Both the position numbers and the translations under genes were made by a program. Under the pieces are notes generated by a model. That model worked only from the letters and a program-made list of their open reading frames with translations. It was not told the origin of the DNA and made no database searches. Below are positions 54,264-63,116 of a stretch of 64,000 nucleotides of DNA, piece by piece. Where the stretch lies: the NCBI GenBank assembly GCA_023511875.1, contig JAIMAQ010000002.1, forward strand, positions 186,001 to 250,000, in the 5' to 3' direction. Positions within the stretch are counted from its first letter, which is position 1. Each line of letters starts with the position of its first letter. This DNA is from Thermoflavifilum sp. (GTDB lineage: Bacteria > Bacteroidota > Bacteroidia > Chitinophagales > Chitinophagaceae).

Positions 54264-54956
54264 TCAGCTCCAGGTCATGATTTTACCGCGTTCATCGGCT
54301 TTGATGTAAGGAATATTGGGGTCGTAGGAAAGCCCGAATTGCTGAAGTACATCTTCAGGAACGCCGTCCCAAAAATTGGGTTGATTGCCCATGTAGCCCA
54401 GGTCTTTAATGCCCATTTCGCTGGTGAAAAACCCTGTTGCGGTAAGATTGCGCATGAGGTTAAAGAATGCCACGCCGGGTGCCATCTCTGGTTTTGCTTT
54501 GTTGGGCCAGGCTATTTCATCTACCATTTCCATTTGTTCATTTGGCGAGCAGCTAGCAAAATCTTTCCCATAGCGTTGCATACATTGATAGTCGAGCCAG
54601 CGCAATCCGCCCCGCATAGGGGTTTGTAGGTGGGGCATGTCTTTTACGATAAACTCAATGAAATCTGGTACTCCTGCGTCGGTAGCACTACCTGAGTGCT
54701 CATCGGCTGGGATGATGATATCGGCAAGGATAGCTATGGTTTTCATTTCGTGGTCGGTGAAAAACTTTTCGCTAGCTAGTTTTTCATCGCGTTCCACTTC
54801 AAACGGTTGGCGGCCGCTGTTTTCATCCCAAGCTTTGAGCGAGGCGGGTATATGGGTTGCTGTTTGAGATGGGCTTTGTTGTTTGCAAGCCTCGATAAAC
54901 AGCCCTGCAGAAACAGAGCCTAAAGCCAGCAATTTCAGGGATTCTCTTCTGTCCAT
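54264..54956 (-). CDS. Gluconate 2-dehydrogenase subunit 3-like protein, Tat-signalled
   Basis: 230 residues. The N-terminus has twin arginines (DRRESLKLLALG, Arg3-Arg4) followed by a hydrophobic stretch ending in IEAC with Cys24, so it may be a Tat-exported lipoprotein. The body (TIAILADIIIPADEHSGSATDAGVPDFIE) is the signature of the small subunit of membrane-bound sugar dehydrogenases. In known relatives this subunit carries the Tat signal for both itself and the catalytic GMC subunit, which lacks one. It lies 24 bases after the GMC gene, in the expected order. Confidence 0.9.
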   Translation of the reverse strand: MDRRESLKLLALGSVSAGLFIEACKQQSPSQTATHIPASLKAWDENSGRQPFEVERDEKLASEKFFTDHEMKTIAILADIIIPADEHSGSATDAGVPDFIEFIVKDMPHLQTPMRGGLRWLDYQCMQRYGKDFASCSPNEQMEMVDEIAWPNKAKPEMAPGVAFFNLMRNLTATGFFTSEMGIKDLGYMGNQPNFWDGVPEDVLQQFGLSYDPNIPYIKADERGKIMTWS

Positions 54957-54980
54957 AGGTTTATGTGTGTTTGAAATAAA

Positions 54981-56723
54981 CTAAATATTTCCTTTTTTCA
55001 GTTGATCGATGAGGTATTCAGTAGCGCGCATGCTCAGGGCTAGGATGGTCCAGGTAGGGTTCTTGTCGGCCTGTGATACGAATGGGCCACCATCTACGAT
55101 GAATAAGTTTTTGCAGTCGTGTGCCTGGTTAAACTTATTGACCACTGAGCTACGTGGGTCATTGCCCATACGCGTGGTGCCCACTTCATGGATAATTTCG
55201 CCGGGGGTAGAAAGGCCATAATTGCTTTCTGGACCGGGCTTATCACCCAGTGGAATGCCGCCCATAGCATGGATGATTTCTTCAAAAGTGTCTTGCATGT
55301 GTTTGGCCTGCTTGATTTCATAATCGGTCCAGGTGTAATGAAAGCGCAAGACCGGGATGCCATATTTATCGACAACGTTGGGGTCAATTTCGCAATAGTT
55401 TTCATATCGAGCAATCGATTCTCCACGGCCAGCCATACCAAATGTGGCTCCATAAAACCAGCGATAGTCGTCTTTTAATGAAGCGCCATAGCCACCGGCT
55501 TCTTTCTTTTTCCCGTCGCGACCAGGGAAACGACCGTTAAGATTCTGGATGTCCCAGCCAAAGCCATATGAAGGCATGCCCATACCGCCCCAGTATTCGA
55601 TATGATAACCCCGTGGGAAGTCGAGTTTTTTGTTATCTCCCCACCAAGGCGTGTATACATGCATGCCGCCGACACCGTCTTCATTGTAGCGTTTGCGGCC
55701 AAAAAGTTGAGGGAGAATTCCCACGCGACCGGCGCCGGTAGAATCGTGTAAATAGTGGCCCACTACTCCGCTCGAATTAGCTAATCCGTTGGGATGGCGG
55801 GGTGATTTTGAATTGAGCAGCAACCTGGCCGACTCGCAAGCGCTAGCGGCCAGCACCACTACTTTAGCCCGTACTTGATATTCCTGTAAGTCTTCTTTGT
55901 TTACATACGAAACACCGGTAGCCAGGCCGTTTTTGTCGGTTAATATTTCCCGTGCCATAGCATTAGGGATTACGGTGACATGTCCTGAATTGACGGCTGG
56001 CTTTACTAATACAGACGACGAAGAAAAGTCGCCATATATCATGCAGCTGCGATTGCATTGGTTGCAATAAAAGCAAGGCTGGCGATCTTTGTTGACCGTG
56101 CGCGTGAGGATAGACAAGCGGGAGGGAATAACGGGGATATTAAGCTTTTTACCTGCTTGCACGATCATAAGTTCGTGCAAGCGGGGCTTAGGAGGGGGAA
56201 TAAAGTATCCATCTGGATCGTTGTAACGCCCTTCATTAGTGCCGAAAACGCCGATCAATTTGTCTACGCGATCGTAATATGGCTTAATGTCGTCGTAGCC
56301 GATGGGCCAATCTTCACCCAACCCGTCGATACTTTTCCGCTTGAAATCGAGCGGCCCAAAACGCAGTGAAATACGCCCCCAATGATTAGTACGGCCGCCT
56401 AACATGCGTGAACGAAACCAGGCAAATTGGGTGTTGTCTTTGTGGGTATAAGGTTCACCCTCAATTTCCCAACCACCCCATGCTGCGTCGAAATCGCCAA
56501 ACGGGCGTGTAGTACCTGCTCCGCGGCGAGGAGATTCGTACGGCCATTTCAACTGGGTGCGTTGGGCAGGGTTGGCAGGGTCGAACATGGGCCCAGCCTC
56601 TAGCAGCACTGTTTTAATACCTGCCTGTGCCAATACATAAGCGGCCATACCGCCGCCAGCTCCTGAACCTACGATGCACACATCGTACACTTCAGGTGAC
56701 TTTTTGATCTGAAAATCACTCAT
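54981..56723 (-). CDS. GMC family oxidoreductase (flavin sugar dehydrogenase) with Cys cluster
   Basis: 580 residues, no signal peptide. The FAD-binding GSGAGG is at residues 19-24 with Glu42. The C-terminal GMC domain shows HEVGTTRMG (active-site His region) and NPTWTILAL. A cluster CFYCNQCNRSC places Cys217, Cys220, Cys223 and Cys227 together, the spacing of an Fe-S site rather than of ordinary GMC oxidases. It would oxidise a sugar or glycoside and pass electrons through the cluster. It is the first gene of a unit with the Tat-signalled small subunit and a Gfo/Idh/MocA enzyme. Related complexes include gluconate 2-dehydrogenase and glucoside 3-dehydrogenase. Confidence 0.9.
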   Translation of the reverse strand: MSDFQIKKSPEVYDVCIVGSGAGGGMAAYVLAQAGIKTVLLEAGPMFDPANPAQRTQLKWPYESPRRGAGTTRPFGDFDAAWGGWEIEGEPYTHKDNTQFAWFRSRMLGGRTNHWGRISLRFGPLDFKRKSIDGLGEDWPIGYDDIKPYYDRVDKLIGVFGTNEGRYNDPDGYFIPPPKPRLHELMIVQAGKKLNIPVIPSRLSILTRTVNKDRQPCFYCNQCNRSCMIYGDFSSSSVLVKPAVNSGHVTVIPNAMAREILTDKNGLATGVSYVNKEDLQEYQVRAKVVVLAASACESARLLLNSKSPRHPNGLANSSGVVGHYLHDSTGAGRVGILPQLFGRKRYNEDGVGGMHVYTPWWGDNKKLDFPRGYHIEYWGGMGMPSYGFGWDIQNLNGRFPGRDGKKKEAGGYGASLKDDYRWFYGATFGMAGRGESIARYENYCEIDPNVVDKYGIPVLRFHYTWTDYEIKQAKHMQDTFEEIIHAMGGIPLGDKPGPESNYGLSTPGEIIHEVGTTRMGNDPRSSVVNKFNQAHDCKNLFIVDGGPFVSQADKNPTWTILALSMRATEYLIDQLKKGNI

Positions 56724-56865
56724 AATGCATCTATGTTTTGTATAATGGGTTACAGATTGAACTGTGCCAAAAGCCTTATGGCCTTAAGCCTATAATGGAG
56801 TTAATCGATCAAGAAGTGATTGGTGTATGGAGTGACGAATATAGGAATTTTCAACTTAGGCACAC

Positions 56866-56912
56866 AAAAAAATCAAAAAAAATCGATCATTTGCAGATTT
56901 TTTTGATTTTAA
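56866..56912 (-). terminator. Strong A/T-rich intrinsic terminator after the desaturase gene
   Basis: Arms AAATCAAAAAAAATC (56870-56884) and GATTTTTTTGATTT (56896-56909) are complementary apart from one extra A. On the minus strand a T-tract follows. It lies just beyond the desaturase stop codon at 56927. Confidence 0.8.
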
Positions 56913-56926
56913 CAAACGATTGTCGG

Positions 56927-57994
56927 CTAGCTAGGCTGCCCAAGCTGCTTGAGGTGATATAGATGTGAGCGAACTGCTTTCGCAAAAGAAGGATATGCCA
57001 CATAAGGAACCGAAAACTCCCTGCAAACCTGCCTCACAATGGGGCTAATTGCAGGATAATGAACATGTGAGATACGCGGGAAAAGATGATGTTCGATTTG
57101 AAAATTTAATCCACCCAACAGCCAGGTGAGCACTCGGCTATGAATGCCAAAATTGGCAGTAGTAGCGGCTTCGTGTAATGCCCATTCGTTTTCGATTTTA
57201 TGGGAAGAAGGGTTTGGCATAGGAAATTGCGTATCTTCCACACAATGAGCCATTTGAAACACTAAAGCGAGTGTAATACCCATGCTTGCATGCATAATCA
57301 ACAAGCCTACCACAGCGGGTATCCATCCAAAAATCCATGCTGGAATAAATAAAAACAAGCTAAGATTGAGTAATTTACTTCCCCAAAAAAGGATTTTCTG
57401 AGAAATACTCATCGGTGGAATGGGTGTGGATTCTACCTTGCGTGAAAAGTATTTATAGTAATCATTAAAAAGTACCCATATCAACGATGTGAACATATAC
57501 AACAATGGGGCATAGATATGTTGATAACGATGATATGCACGCCTGGGTTGATCGGGGCTTAACCGCAAAATAGGAACATGAATATCTTCATCTTCACCAG
57601 CAATGTTGGTATAGGTGTGATGTACGATATTATGTTTAACCTTCCAAATATATGCATTGCCACCCATCAGGTTTAAGGTTAGCGACATGATTTCATTTAG
57701 CGCTTTAGACGAAGAATAGCTACCATGTGCAGCATCGTGCATGATATTAAAACCAATAAAGGCCAGCACAAAACCCAATAATACACACAATACTATGCTG
57801 ATCCATACAGCAGGTTGCAACAAAATAATGGTGAGATATAAAGCTGTGGTCAATGGTAAAAGCACCGCAGATTTGATATAGAGTTGGCGATTGCCTTTTT
57901 CACTCAGGTGATGAGTGTCAAAATATTGCTTTACACGTGCATCCAATGTTTGTTTAAAGGGGCGAGGATTGTTGCGAAATTTTACTTGACTCAT
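56927..57994 (-). CDS. Membrane fatty acid desaturase (acyl-lipid/acyl-CoA, front-end-like)
   Basis: 355 residues with four to six membrane segments. The three histidine boxes are HDAAH (86-90), HNIVHH (121-126) and QIEHH (299-303). The Gln in the third box is typical of front-end and linoleoyl-CoA-type desaturases, but the N-terminal cytochrome b5 domain of eukaryotic front-end enzymes is absent, as in many bacterial relatives. It introduces a double bond into membrane fatty acids using a diiron site and an external electron donor. No donor gene is next to it; the FNR gene at 3.3 kb is far away. Separated from the GMC gene by a terminator. Confidence 0.9.
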   Translation of the reverse strand: MSQVKFRNNPRPFKQTLDARVKQYFDTHHLSEKGNRQLYIKSAVLLPLTTALYLTIILLQPAVWISIVLCVLLGFVLAFIGFNIMHDAAHGSYSSSKALNEIMSLTLNLMGGNAYIWKVKHNIVHHTYTNIAGEDEDIHVPILRLSPDQPRRAYHRYQHIYAPLLYMFTSLIWVLFNDYYKYFSRKVESTPIPPMSISQKILFWGSKLLNLSLFLFIPAWIFGWIPAVVGLLIMHASMGITLALVFQMAHCVEDTQFPMPNPSSHKIENEWALHEAATTANFGIHSRVLTWLLGGLNFQIEHHLFPRISHVHYPAISPIVRQVCREFSVPYVAYPSFAKAVRSHLYHLKQLGQPS

Positions 57995-58134
57995 TATTCT
58001 AGTAATAAAAACAGCGAAAAAATATATTTCTAATCATGATGAAGGTAATAGATTTATATGGAGTAAAACCGATTTCAGATTCAATATGGCAATATTTAAC
58101 AAAACATTGTCCATCGTAAAACGTGCAAAATGAT

Positions 58135-59790
58135 TCATCCCAGCCTATTGTACACCTGTTCATAATATTCTTTTGCCATACGCTGGCTGTCGAATTGTGG
58201 AATCACTTGTTGCATGCTCTGAGACATAATGGTTAACCACTGATCATGATCTTTATAATACAAGGGAATAACCCGTTTTTGCAAAGTGTTATATAATTGC
58301 TCAGCATCATGGCGATCTATTTCTTCCACAGGAAGTTGAGGATTGGCTGCAGGTATAACAAAGCCATTCACTCCGTCTTGCAGAAATTCTGCGATCCAGC
58401 CGTCGGCAATACTTACATTCACGGCACCATTCATTGCTGCAGTCATTCCGCTGGTACCAGATGCTTCTCGGGTGAGGCGTGGTACGTTTAGCCAAACATC
58501 GGCGCCAGCCTTCAATAATTTAGAAAGGTTAAGTTCATAGCCAGTGAGCACTGCACAATTTGCCAAGCTTTTGCTCATCTGTACCAAGTGATTGAATAGG
58601 CCTATGGCCTCTCCATCGGTTGGGTAAGGTTTCCCGGCCCAAATGATTTGTACAGGAGTTTCCTGGTTGTGCAAGATTTCTTGGAATTTCTGCCAATCAT
58701 ACAACAATAGGTTCATTCGCTTGTATCCTGCAAAACGACGGGCTATCACAATCGTGAGGATATGTTCATCGAAAAGTTTACCACATTGATCTGCAACTAC
58801 TTCAAACAATTTGCTTTTGGCTTGCAACTTGAGTTTCCAAAGTTGCTTTACATCTCCTCTTTGCAAGGCTTCATACATGGCATGATCAGCCCAATATTGA
58901 GCATCTTGTGCATTGGTGATGGCAATAATAGGAGATATACGAGCTTCTCTACCCCACAATTGTTGCAAAGTTTGGGTGTGCAGTTTTGATACGCCATTGG
59001 TCATGCCTGCGAGCCGCATAGCAGCTAATGTGTGATTAAGCGTATCCTCTTGGATATAAGTAATTTGTTGAACTTCATCTATACTGAGCTCTCCGAAAAA
59101 ACTCATTTCTTGCAACAAATTGATGTTTGTTTGTGGATTACCGGCCGCTTCTGGAGTGTGATTGGTAAATGCTAATCGCTTTTTGACTTCATCTACATTA
59201 TGATAATGTTGATACAGATAAAATGCCAGTGGCAGGGCATGTGATTCATTTAAGTGATAAACTGCAGGTTTCCAATCCAAATATTCAAATAATTTGGCGC
59301 CACCAAAGCCCAGCACAATATCGGCAGCCAGCTTAGCTGCGAGATCATGATCATAAAGTTTATAACAGGTAGTACGCGCGAGATAGTCGTTTTCTGCAAT
59401 ATCCGTAGTCAATAAAAACAAAGGTGCGGTATGAAATATTTCTGGAGGCAGATAATAGGCTTTTATCCATACGGGTTGCCCATGAATGTGAATGGTGTAT
59501 TGAATTCCGGTATCTTGTAGAAAATGATAGATTTTTTCTTGAAACAATACACCCATGGATTGATCTGCCTGACGAACCTGATCATAGTATCCATATTTCC
59601 AGAGAATACCTACGCCTACGAGATTTTGCCGAAGTGTATAGGCGCTTCGCAAATGCGATCCAGATAAAAAACCCAGTCCACCTGCATAAATTTTTAATGG
59701 TTGATGAATGGCATATTCCATGGAGAAGTAAGCCACGGGTTTGCTAAATGCCGGATCAATATCATAAGGATGAGCAAACGAGAAGGCCAT
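58135..59790 (-). CDS. GT35 alpha-glucan phosphorylase-like protein lacking the PLP lysine
   Basis: 551 residues, the short alpha-glucan phosphorylase type. The N-terminus shows VAYFSMEYAIHQPLKIYAGG, and HLNESHA and FAGYKR (phosphate-site Arg and Lys equivalents) are present. In phosphorylases the pyridoxal phosphate lysine lies in EASGTGNMK or EASGTSGMK. Here the motif is EASGTSGMTAAMNG, with Thr450 (codon ACT, 58441-58443) instead of Lys. A Schiff base with PLP is thus not possible at the usual place. The protein may be a glucan-acting glycosyltransferase that does not use PLP, or inactive. It is a single gene between the desaturase and a divergent gluconokinase. Confidence 0.85.
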   Translation of the reverse strand: MAFSFAHPYDIDPAFSKPVAYFSMEYAIHQPLKIYAGGLGFLSGSHLRSAYTLRQNLVGVGILWKYGYYDQVRQADQSMGVLFQEKIYHFLQDTGIQYTIHIHGQPVWIKAYYLPPEIFHTAPLFLLTTDIAENDYLARTTCYKLYDHDLAAKLAADIVLGFGGAKLFEYLDWKPAVYHLNESHALPLAFYLYQHYHNVDEVKKRLAFTNHTPEAAGNPQTNINLLQEMSFFGELSIDEVQQITYIQEDTLNHTLAAMRLAGMTNGVSKLHTQTLQQLWGREARISPIIAITNAQDAQYWADHAMYEALQRGDVKQLWKLKLQAKSKLFEVVADQCGKLFDEHILTIVIARRFAGYKRMNLLLYDWQKFQEILHNQETPVQIIWAGKPYPTDGEAIGLFNHLVQMSKSLANCAVLTGYELNLSKLLKAGADVWLNVPRLTREASGTSGMTAAMNGAVNVSIADGWIAEFLQDGVNGFVIPAANPQLPVEEIDRHDAEQLYNTLQKRVIPLYYKDHDQWLTIMSQSMQQVIPQFDSQRMAKEYYEQVYNRLG

Positions 59791-60154
59791 ATGTTAAATT
59801 TATTGTGATAAATAAAGATCAATTTTTTTCTCTAAATAAGAAGATCTCGTATGAATTATTTTTATGTTACGATCACGAAAAATGAAGATGGATTTAATCT
59901 TAAATGATCATGTTGCAGTGGGCATGATGGAATGTTATTATTTTATCCAGCAAAATGGATGAGATATTTTCTTTTATACTTTATACACGACAGAGGAATG
60001 TATTGTAGACTGATGGTTTCTTCCGTTTTTATAACATAAATCGATTTTTGCTGTTAAAAAAAGCGAGGCAAAATTAAAGTGAAAAAGTTACTCGGGATAT
60101 GTTGAAGCTGGTGTAAGTTAGATGTATTGTTTTACAAAGCTAAAACGTGAATGT
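59791..60154. other. Divergent intergenic region, about 360 bases
   Basis: This AT-rich region separates the divergent GT35 and gluconokinase genes and should contain both promoters. I see no RNA gene, no clear inverted repeat and no exact TAnnTTTG box with good spacing. Two in-frame ATG codons upstream or downstream of 60155 leave the exact gluconokinase start open. Confidence 0.5.
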
Positions 60155-61636
60155 ATGGAAGGATATTGGATGGCGATTGATTTAGGTACGAGCTCGGCAA
60201 AGATATGTTGTGTTACGGCGCTAGGGCAGGTGTTATGGACTCAGCAACAATCTTATCCTGTTTATGAATTATCTGCTGAGGCTAAGGAGCAGCATCCAGA
60301 AGAGATAACTAAAGCGGTTGTTGAATTGATCAGGCGAGCTATTGCGCAATGGGGGCAGCCCACAACCATAGGATTAAGTGCGGCTATGCACAGTTTACTG
60401 GCTGTTGATCGCACGGGTCGTGCATTAAGTCCTTTGTTGATCTGGTCGGACCATCGCAGTTTAGACGTGTGCCGAAAATATCGTTTGTCTCTTTCAGATA
60501 TGGTATATCGACACTCGGGAGTGCCTTTTCACCCTATGTTGCCCCTATGTAAAATTCTTTATTGGCAGCATATACATCCCAGTTGGTTATCGCAAGTGTA
60601 TCGATGGATATCCATGAAAGAATATGTTTTTTATCAGTTCACGGGCGAATGGGTTACTGATTATGCCATGGCAGGAGCAACGGGTATGTTTGATTTACAG
60701 CGGTTTGATTGGAATGAATCCTTGCTCAAGGAATTGCATATTGCGGCAGATCATTTGCCTCCAATTGTTGCGCCTGAGGCTGTTTTTCCGATAAATGATC
60801 GTTGCCGTTTGGCGCGAGAGGTGCAACTGGAGGCTGGCATACCCGTGGTTGTCGGGGCCAGTGATGGATGCTTGGCTGCGTTGGGCTCGGGATTGGTAGG
60901 TACTCATGCTATGAGCATTACTGTGGCGACGAGTGCTGCTGTAAGGCGTTGGTCGGCGCATCCCGTCTGGGATGTGCATCAGCGGACTTTTTGTTATGCG
61001 TTGTCGCCACAGCATTTTATTGTGGGTACAGCACACAATAATGCAGGTGGGGTATTAACATGGTTGCGCCGCCTTTTTGGGGAGCATGAGGCTAGTGAAC
61101 GAACGTTGAATCAGTGGATCGAAGACGTGTTGAGCGTAGCAGCAGGATGCGAGGGACTGATGTGTTTACCTTATTTGCAAGGCGAGCGTTCACCTGTTTG
61201 GGATCCGCGGGCGAGCGCAGCTTGGGTGGGCATACGCGAAATTCACCAGGCACGCCATTTTCAACGGGCCCTGCTCGAAGGAATTGGCTTTACGCTTGGA
61301 GAGTCGGTCGCTTTGCTGGAAGAAGTTTTAGACCGAGCCAGTAGGTATATCCTGAGTGGAGGTATTACCCATTCCCCGGCATGGATGCAACTGCTAGCCA
61401 ATATACTTGGTCGGGAGCTGCAAGTATTTGGTGGATTGGATGCTTCTTGTGCTGGGGTACTTCAGCTAATTGCTCGGTATCATGGGCAAAACGATTTTCG
61501 GATGCAGCTTTCCGATAATGAGCAACGGTTGCCTATCATCCAGCCTCAAGCCGAGCAAGCAGTGTTGTACGCAGATTTACAAAAAAAATTTAACCGACTC
61601 TATCCCTTGCTCAAACAATGGTGGAATGAAGGTTAA
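60155..61636 (+). CDS. gntK: Gluconokinase, FGGY carbohydrate kinase family
   Basis: 493 residues from the ATG at 60155; alternatives are 60122 and 60170. Domain I starts with AIDLGTSSAK (phosphate loop) and carries SAAMHSLLAVD, a stretch typical of FGGY gluconokinases. Domain II has GASDGCLAALGSG, then ILSGGITHSPAWMQLLANILG with the ATP-binding Gly motif. It phosphorylates gluconate to 6-phosphogluconate for the pentose-phosphate or Entner-Doudoroff pathway. A GntP permease at 34.3 kb and a glucose dehydrogenase at 15.5 kb could supply gluconate. A CDF transporter gene follows after 41 bases. Confidence 0.85.
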   Translation: MEGYWMAIDLGTSSAKICCVTALGQVLWTQQQSYPVYELSAEAKEQHPEEITKAVVELIRRAIAQWGQPTTIGLSAAMHSLLAVDRTGRALSPLLIWSDHRSLDVCRKYRLSLSDMVYRHSGVPFHPMLPLCKILYWQHIHPSWLSQVYRWISMKEYVFYQFTGEWVTDYAMAGATGMFDLQRFDWNESLLKELHIAADHLPPIVAPEAVFPINDRCRLAREVQLEAGIPVVVGASDGCLAALGSGLVGTHAMSITVATSAAVRRWSAHPVWDVHQRTFCYALSPQHFIVGTAHNNAGGVLTWLRRLFGEHEASERTLNQWIEDVLSVAAGCEGLMCLPYLQGERSPVWDPRASAAWVGIREIHQARHFQRALLEGIGFTLGESVALLEEVLDRASRYILSGGITHSPAWMQLLANILGRELQVFGGLDASCAGVLQLIARYHGQNDFRMQLSDNEQRLPIIQPQAEQAVLYADLQKKFNRLYPLLKQWWNEG

Positions 61637-61677
61637 TCCATAAAACGCATTTGTGTATTATTCGATAACTTGCAGGT

Positions 61678-62646
61678 GTGCATCAACATCATTCACATCA
61701 TGTAGGTCAACATATGGGTGTGCCTAAAAGTTTAACTGTGCAGGGCATGAATAGGGCATTGTGGTTGGGAGTGGTGCTCAACAGTGTGTATGTACTGGTA
61801 GAAGCCCTTGTAGGTTTTTTGTTGCATTCACTTGCCTTGGTAGCCGATGCAGGGCATAACTTAATGGATGTGTTGAGCTTGATCATTTCATTATTGGCCT
61901 TTCGCTTATTGCGTTTGAGCCCTAACGATCGTTATACATACGGCTATCGAAAAACAACCATCCTCGCTTCATTATTCAATGCAGTCATATTATTGATTAC
62001 GGTAGGTGCTATTGGTATTGAAGCCATTCGCAGGTTTATGCATCCTCAGCCCATTATGGGTTTAGATGTAGCTGTTGTAGCTGGTGTGGGCATATTGGTG
62101 AATGGAGGAACGGCGTGGTTGTTTTATCGATATCAACGTCATGACTTGAATGTACGGGGGGCTTTTCTCCATATGTTTGCCGATGCATTGGTATCTGTAG
62201 GGGTGGTGATAGCGGGATTAGTAATGATGAAATGGCCTTGGTATTGGATAGATCCCGTGATGAGCTTGGTGATTGTTGGTGTGATTCTGGCTGGAACCTG
62301 GAGCTTGTTACGTGAAAGTGTTCGCCTATCGATCGATGGAGTGCCTTCTGGATTAGATGTGCAAAATATAGCCCGTGTTTTGCGAGCTGTGAAAGGAGTA
62401 AAAAGCGTGCATCACGTGCACGTTTGGGCGATGAGTACGTTAGAAAATGCGATTACCGCTCATGTGGTGGTCGATCAAGATCTTTCTTTAGCCGAAGCCG
62501 ATGAGATTCGAAAAAATTTAGAAAAAGCCATGCAAGAGATGCATATTCAACACAGTACTTTTGAAATGGAAACACCCGAGCAAGCTTGTAAGCATGGCGA
62601 TTGTTTATCGGTTACTACTGCTACTACCCCTGCCACGCATTCTTAA
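61678..62646 (+). CDS. Cation diffusion facilitator family transporter (CzcD/ZitB-like)
   Basis: 322 residues from a GTG start at 61678; an ATG at 61714 would drop the His-rich N-terminus. Six membrane segments. Metal-site residues appear as VADAGHNLMD (segment II) and HMFADALVS (segment V). A C-terminal cytoplasmic domain with HHVHVWAMS follows. It exports Zn2+ or a similar divalent metal in exchange for protons. The His-rich start (HQHHSHH) may sense metal. It lies 41 bases after gluconokinase, so the two may be cotranscribed although their functions are unrelated. Confidence 0.9.
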   Translation: MHQHHSHHVGQHMGVPKSLTVQGMNRALWLGVVLNSVYVLVEALVGFLLHSLALVADAGHNLMDVLSLIISLLAFRLLRLSPNDRYTYGYRKTTILASLFNAVILLITVGAIGIEAIRRFMHPQPIMGLDVAVVAGVGILVNGGTAWLFYRYQRHDLNVRGAFLHMFADALVSVGVVIAGLVMMKWPWYWIDPVMSLVIVGVILAGTWSLLRESVRLSIDGVPSGLDVQNIARVLRAVKGVKSVHHVHVWAMSTLENAITAHVVVDQDLSLAEADEIRKNLEKAMQEMHIQHSTFEMETPEQACKHGDCLSVTTATTPATHS

Positions 62647-63116
62647 ACTTTACCTGGCCAATTTTGGTGAATGATATTTGGTTGTCGCTTTCCCTGGCAG
62701 TGGTCGTGTGGGTGAAGATTAAGCAAAAACCGGCTTCGGGCAAGCATGGGCAATTTATGCTTTAATTTACTGGTAGGTTTTGCTTTGTTTACCTCGACTT
62801 ATGTTGCCCATTCATTTCTCATCTTTTGTGAAAACACGCTTAACCGGCTGTAGAAATTGGGTATTTGTTTTTGATGGGTTGTTGGGTATATGTTTTGTCC
62901 AATCTCATTACTTTTTCTGCAAAATCGTTTACACATTTTGTATGTTTCCGATTCACATCTCGCGGTGATTTGATTGGTGTGTTTGGATAAAAGTCCAAAG
63001 CTCCATTTACTTATTTTACTTGTTGAATCGTTCTTTGCGTAGATAGTCAGATTTTCATCACTATACCCATGCATCTTTGTCTGTATATTCATCAACGGCA
63101 AATCCATTTTTTCAAC
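62647..63116. other. Intergenic region of about 470 bases
   Basis: No convincing gene: ORFs on both strands are at most 102 codons, overlap each other and have no motif. The right end must contain the promoter of the TonB receptor. I see no tRNA-like cloverleaf, repeat array or clear terminator. Confidence 0.5.

Noticed and set aside
56738-56962. 74-codon plus-strand ORF in the gap before the GMC gene
   Set aside because: It runs through the A/T hairpin terminator and into the desaturase 3' end, with no motif.
62780-63107. Overlapping ORFs on both strands (62 and 102 codons) before the TonB receptor
   Set aside because: They overlap each other in antisense and have no recognisable feature.
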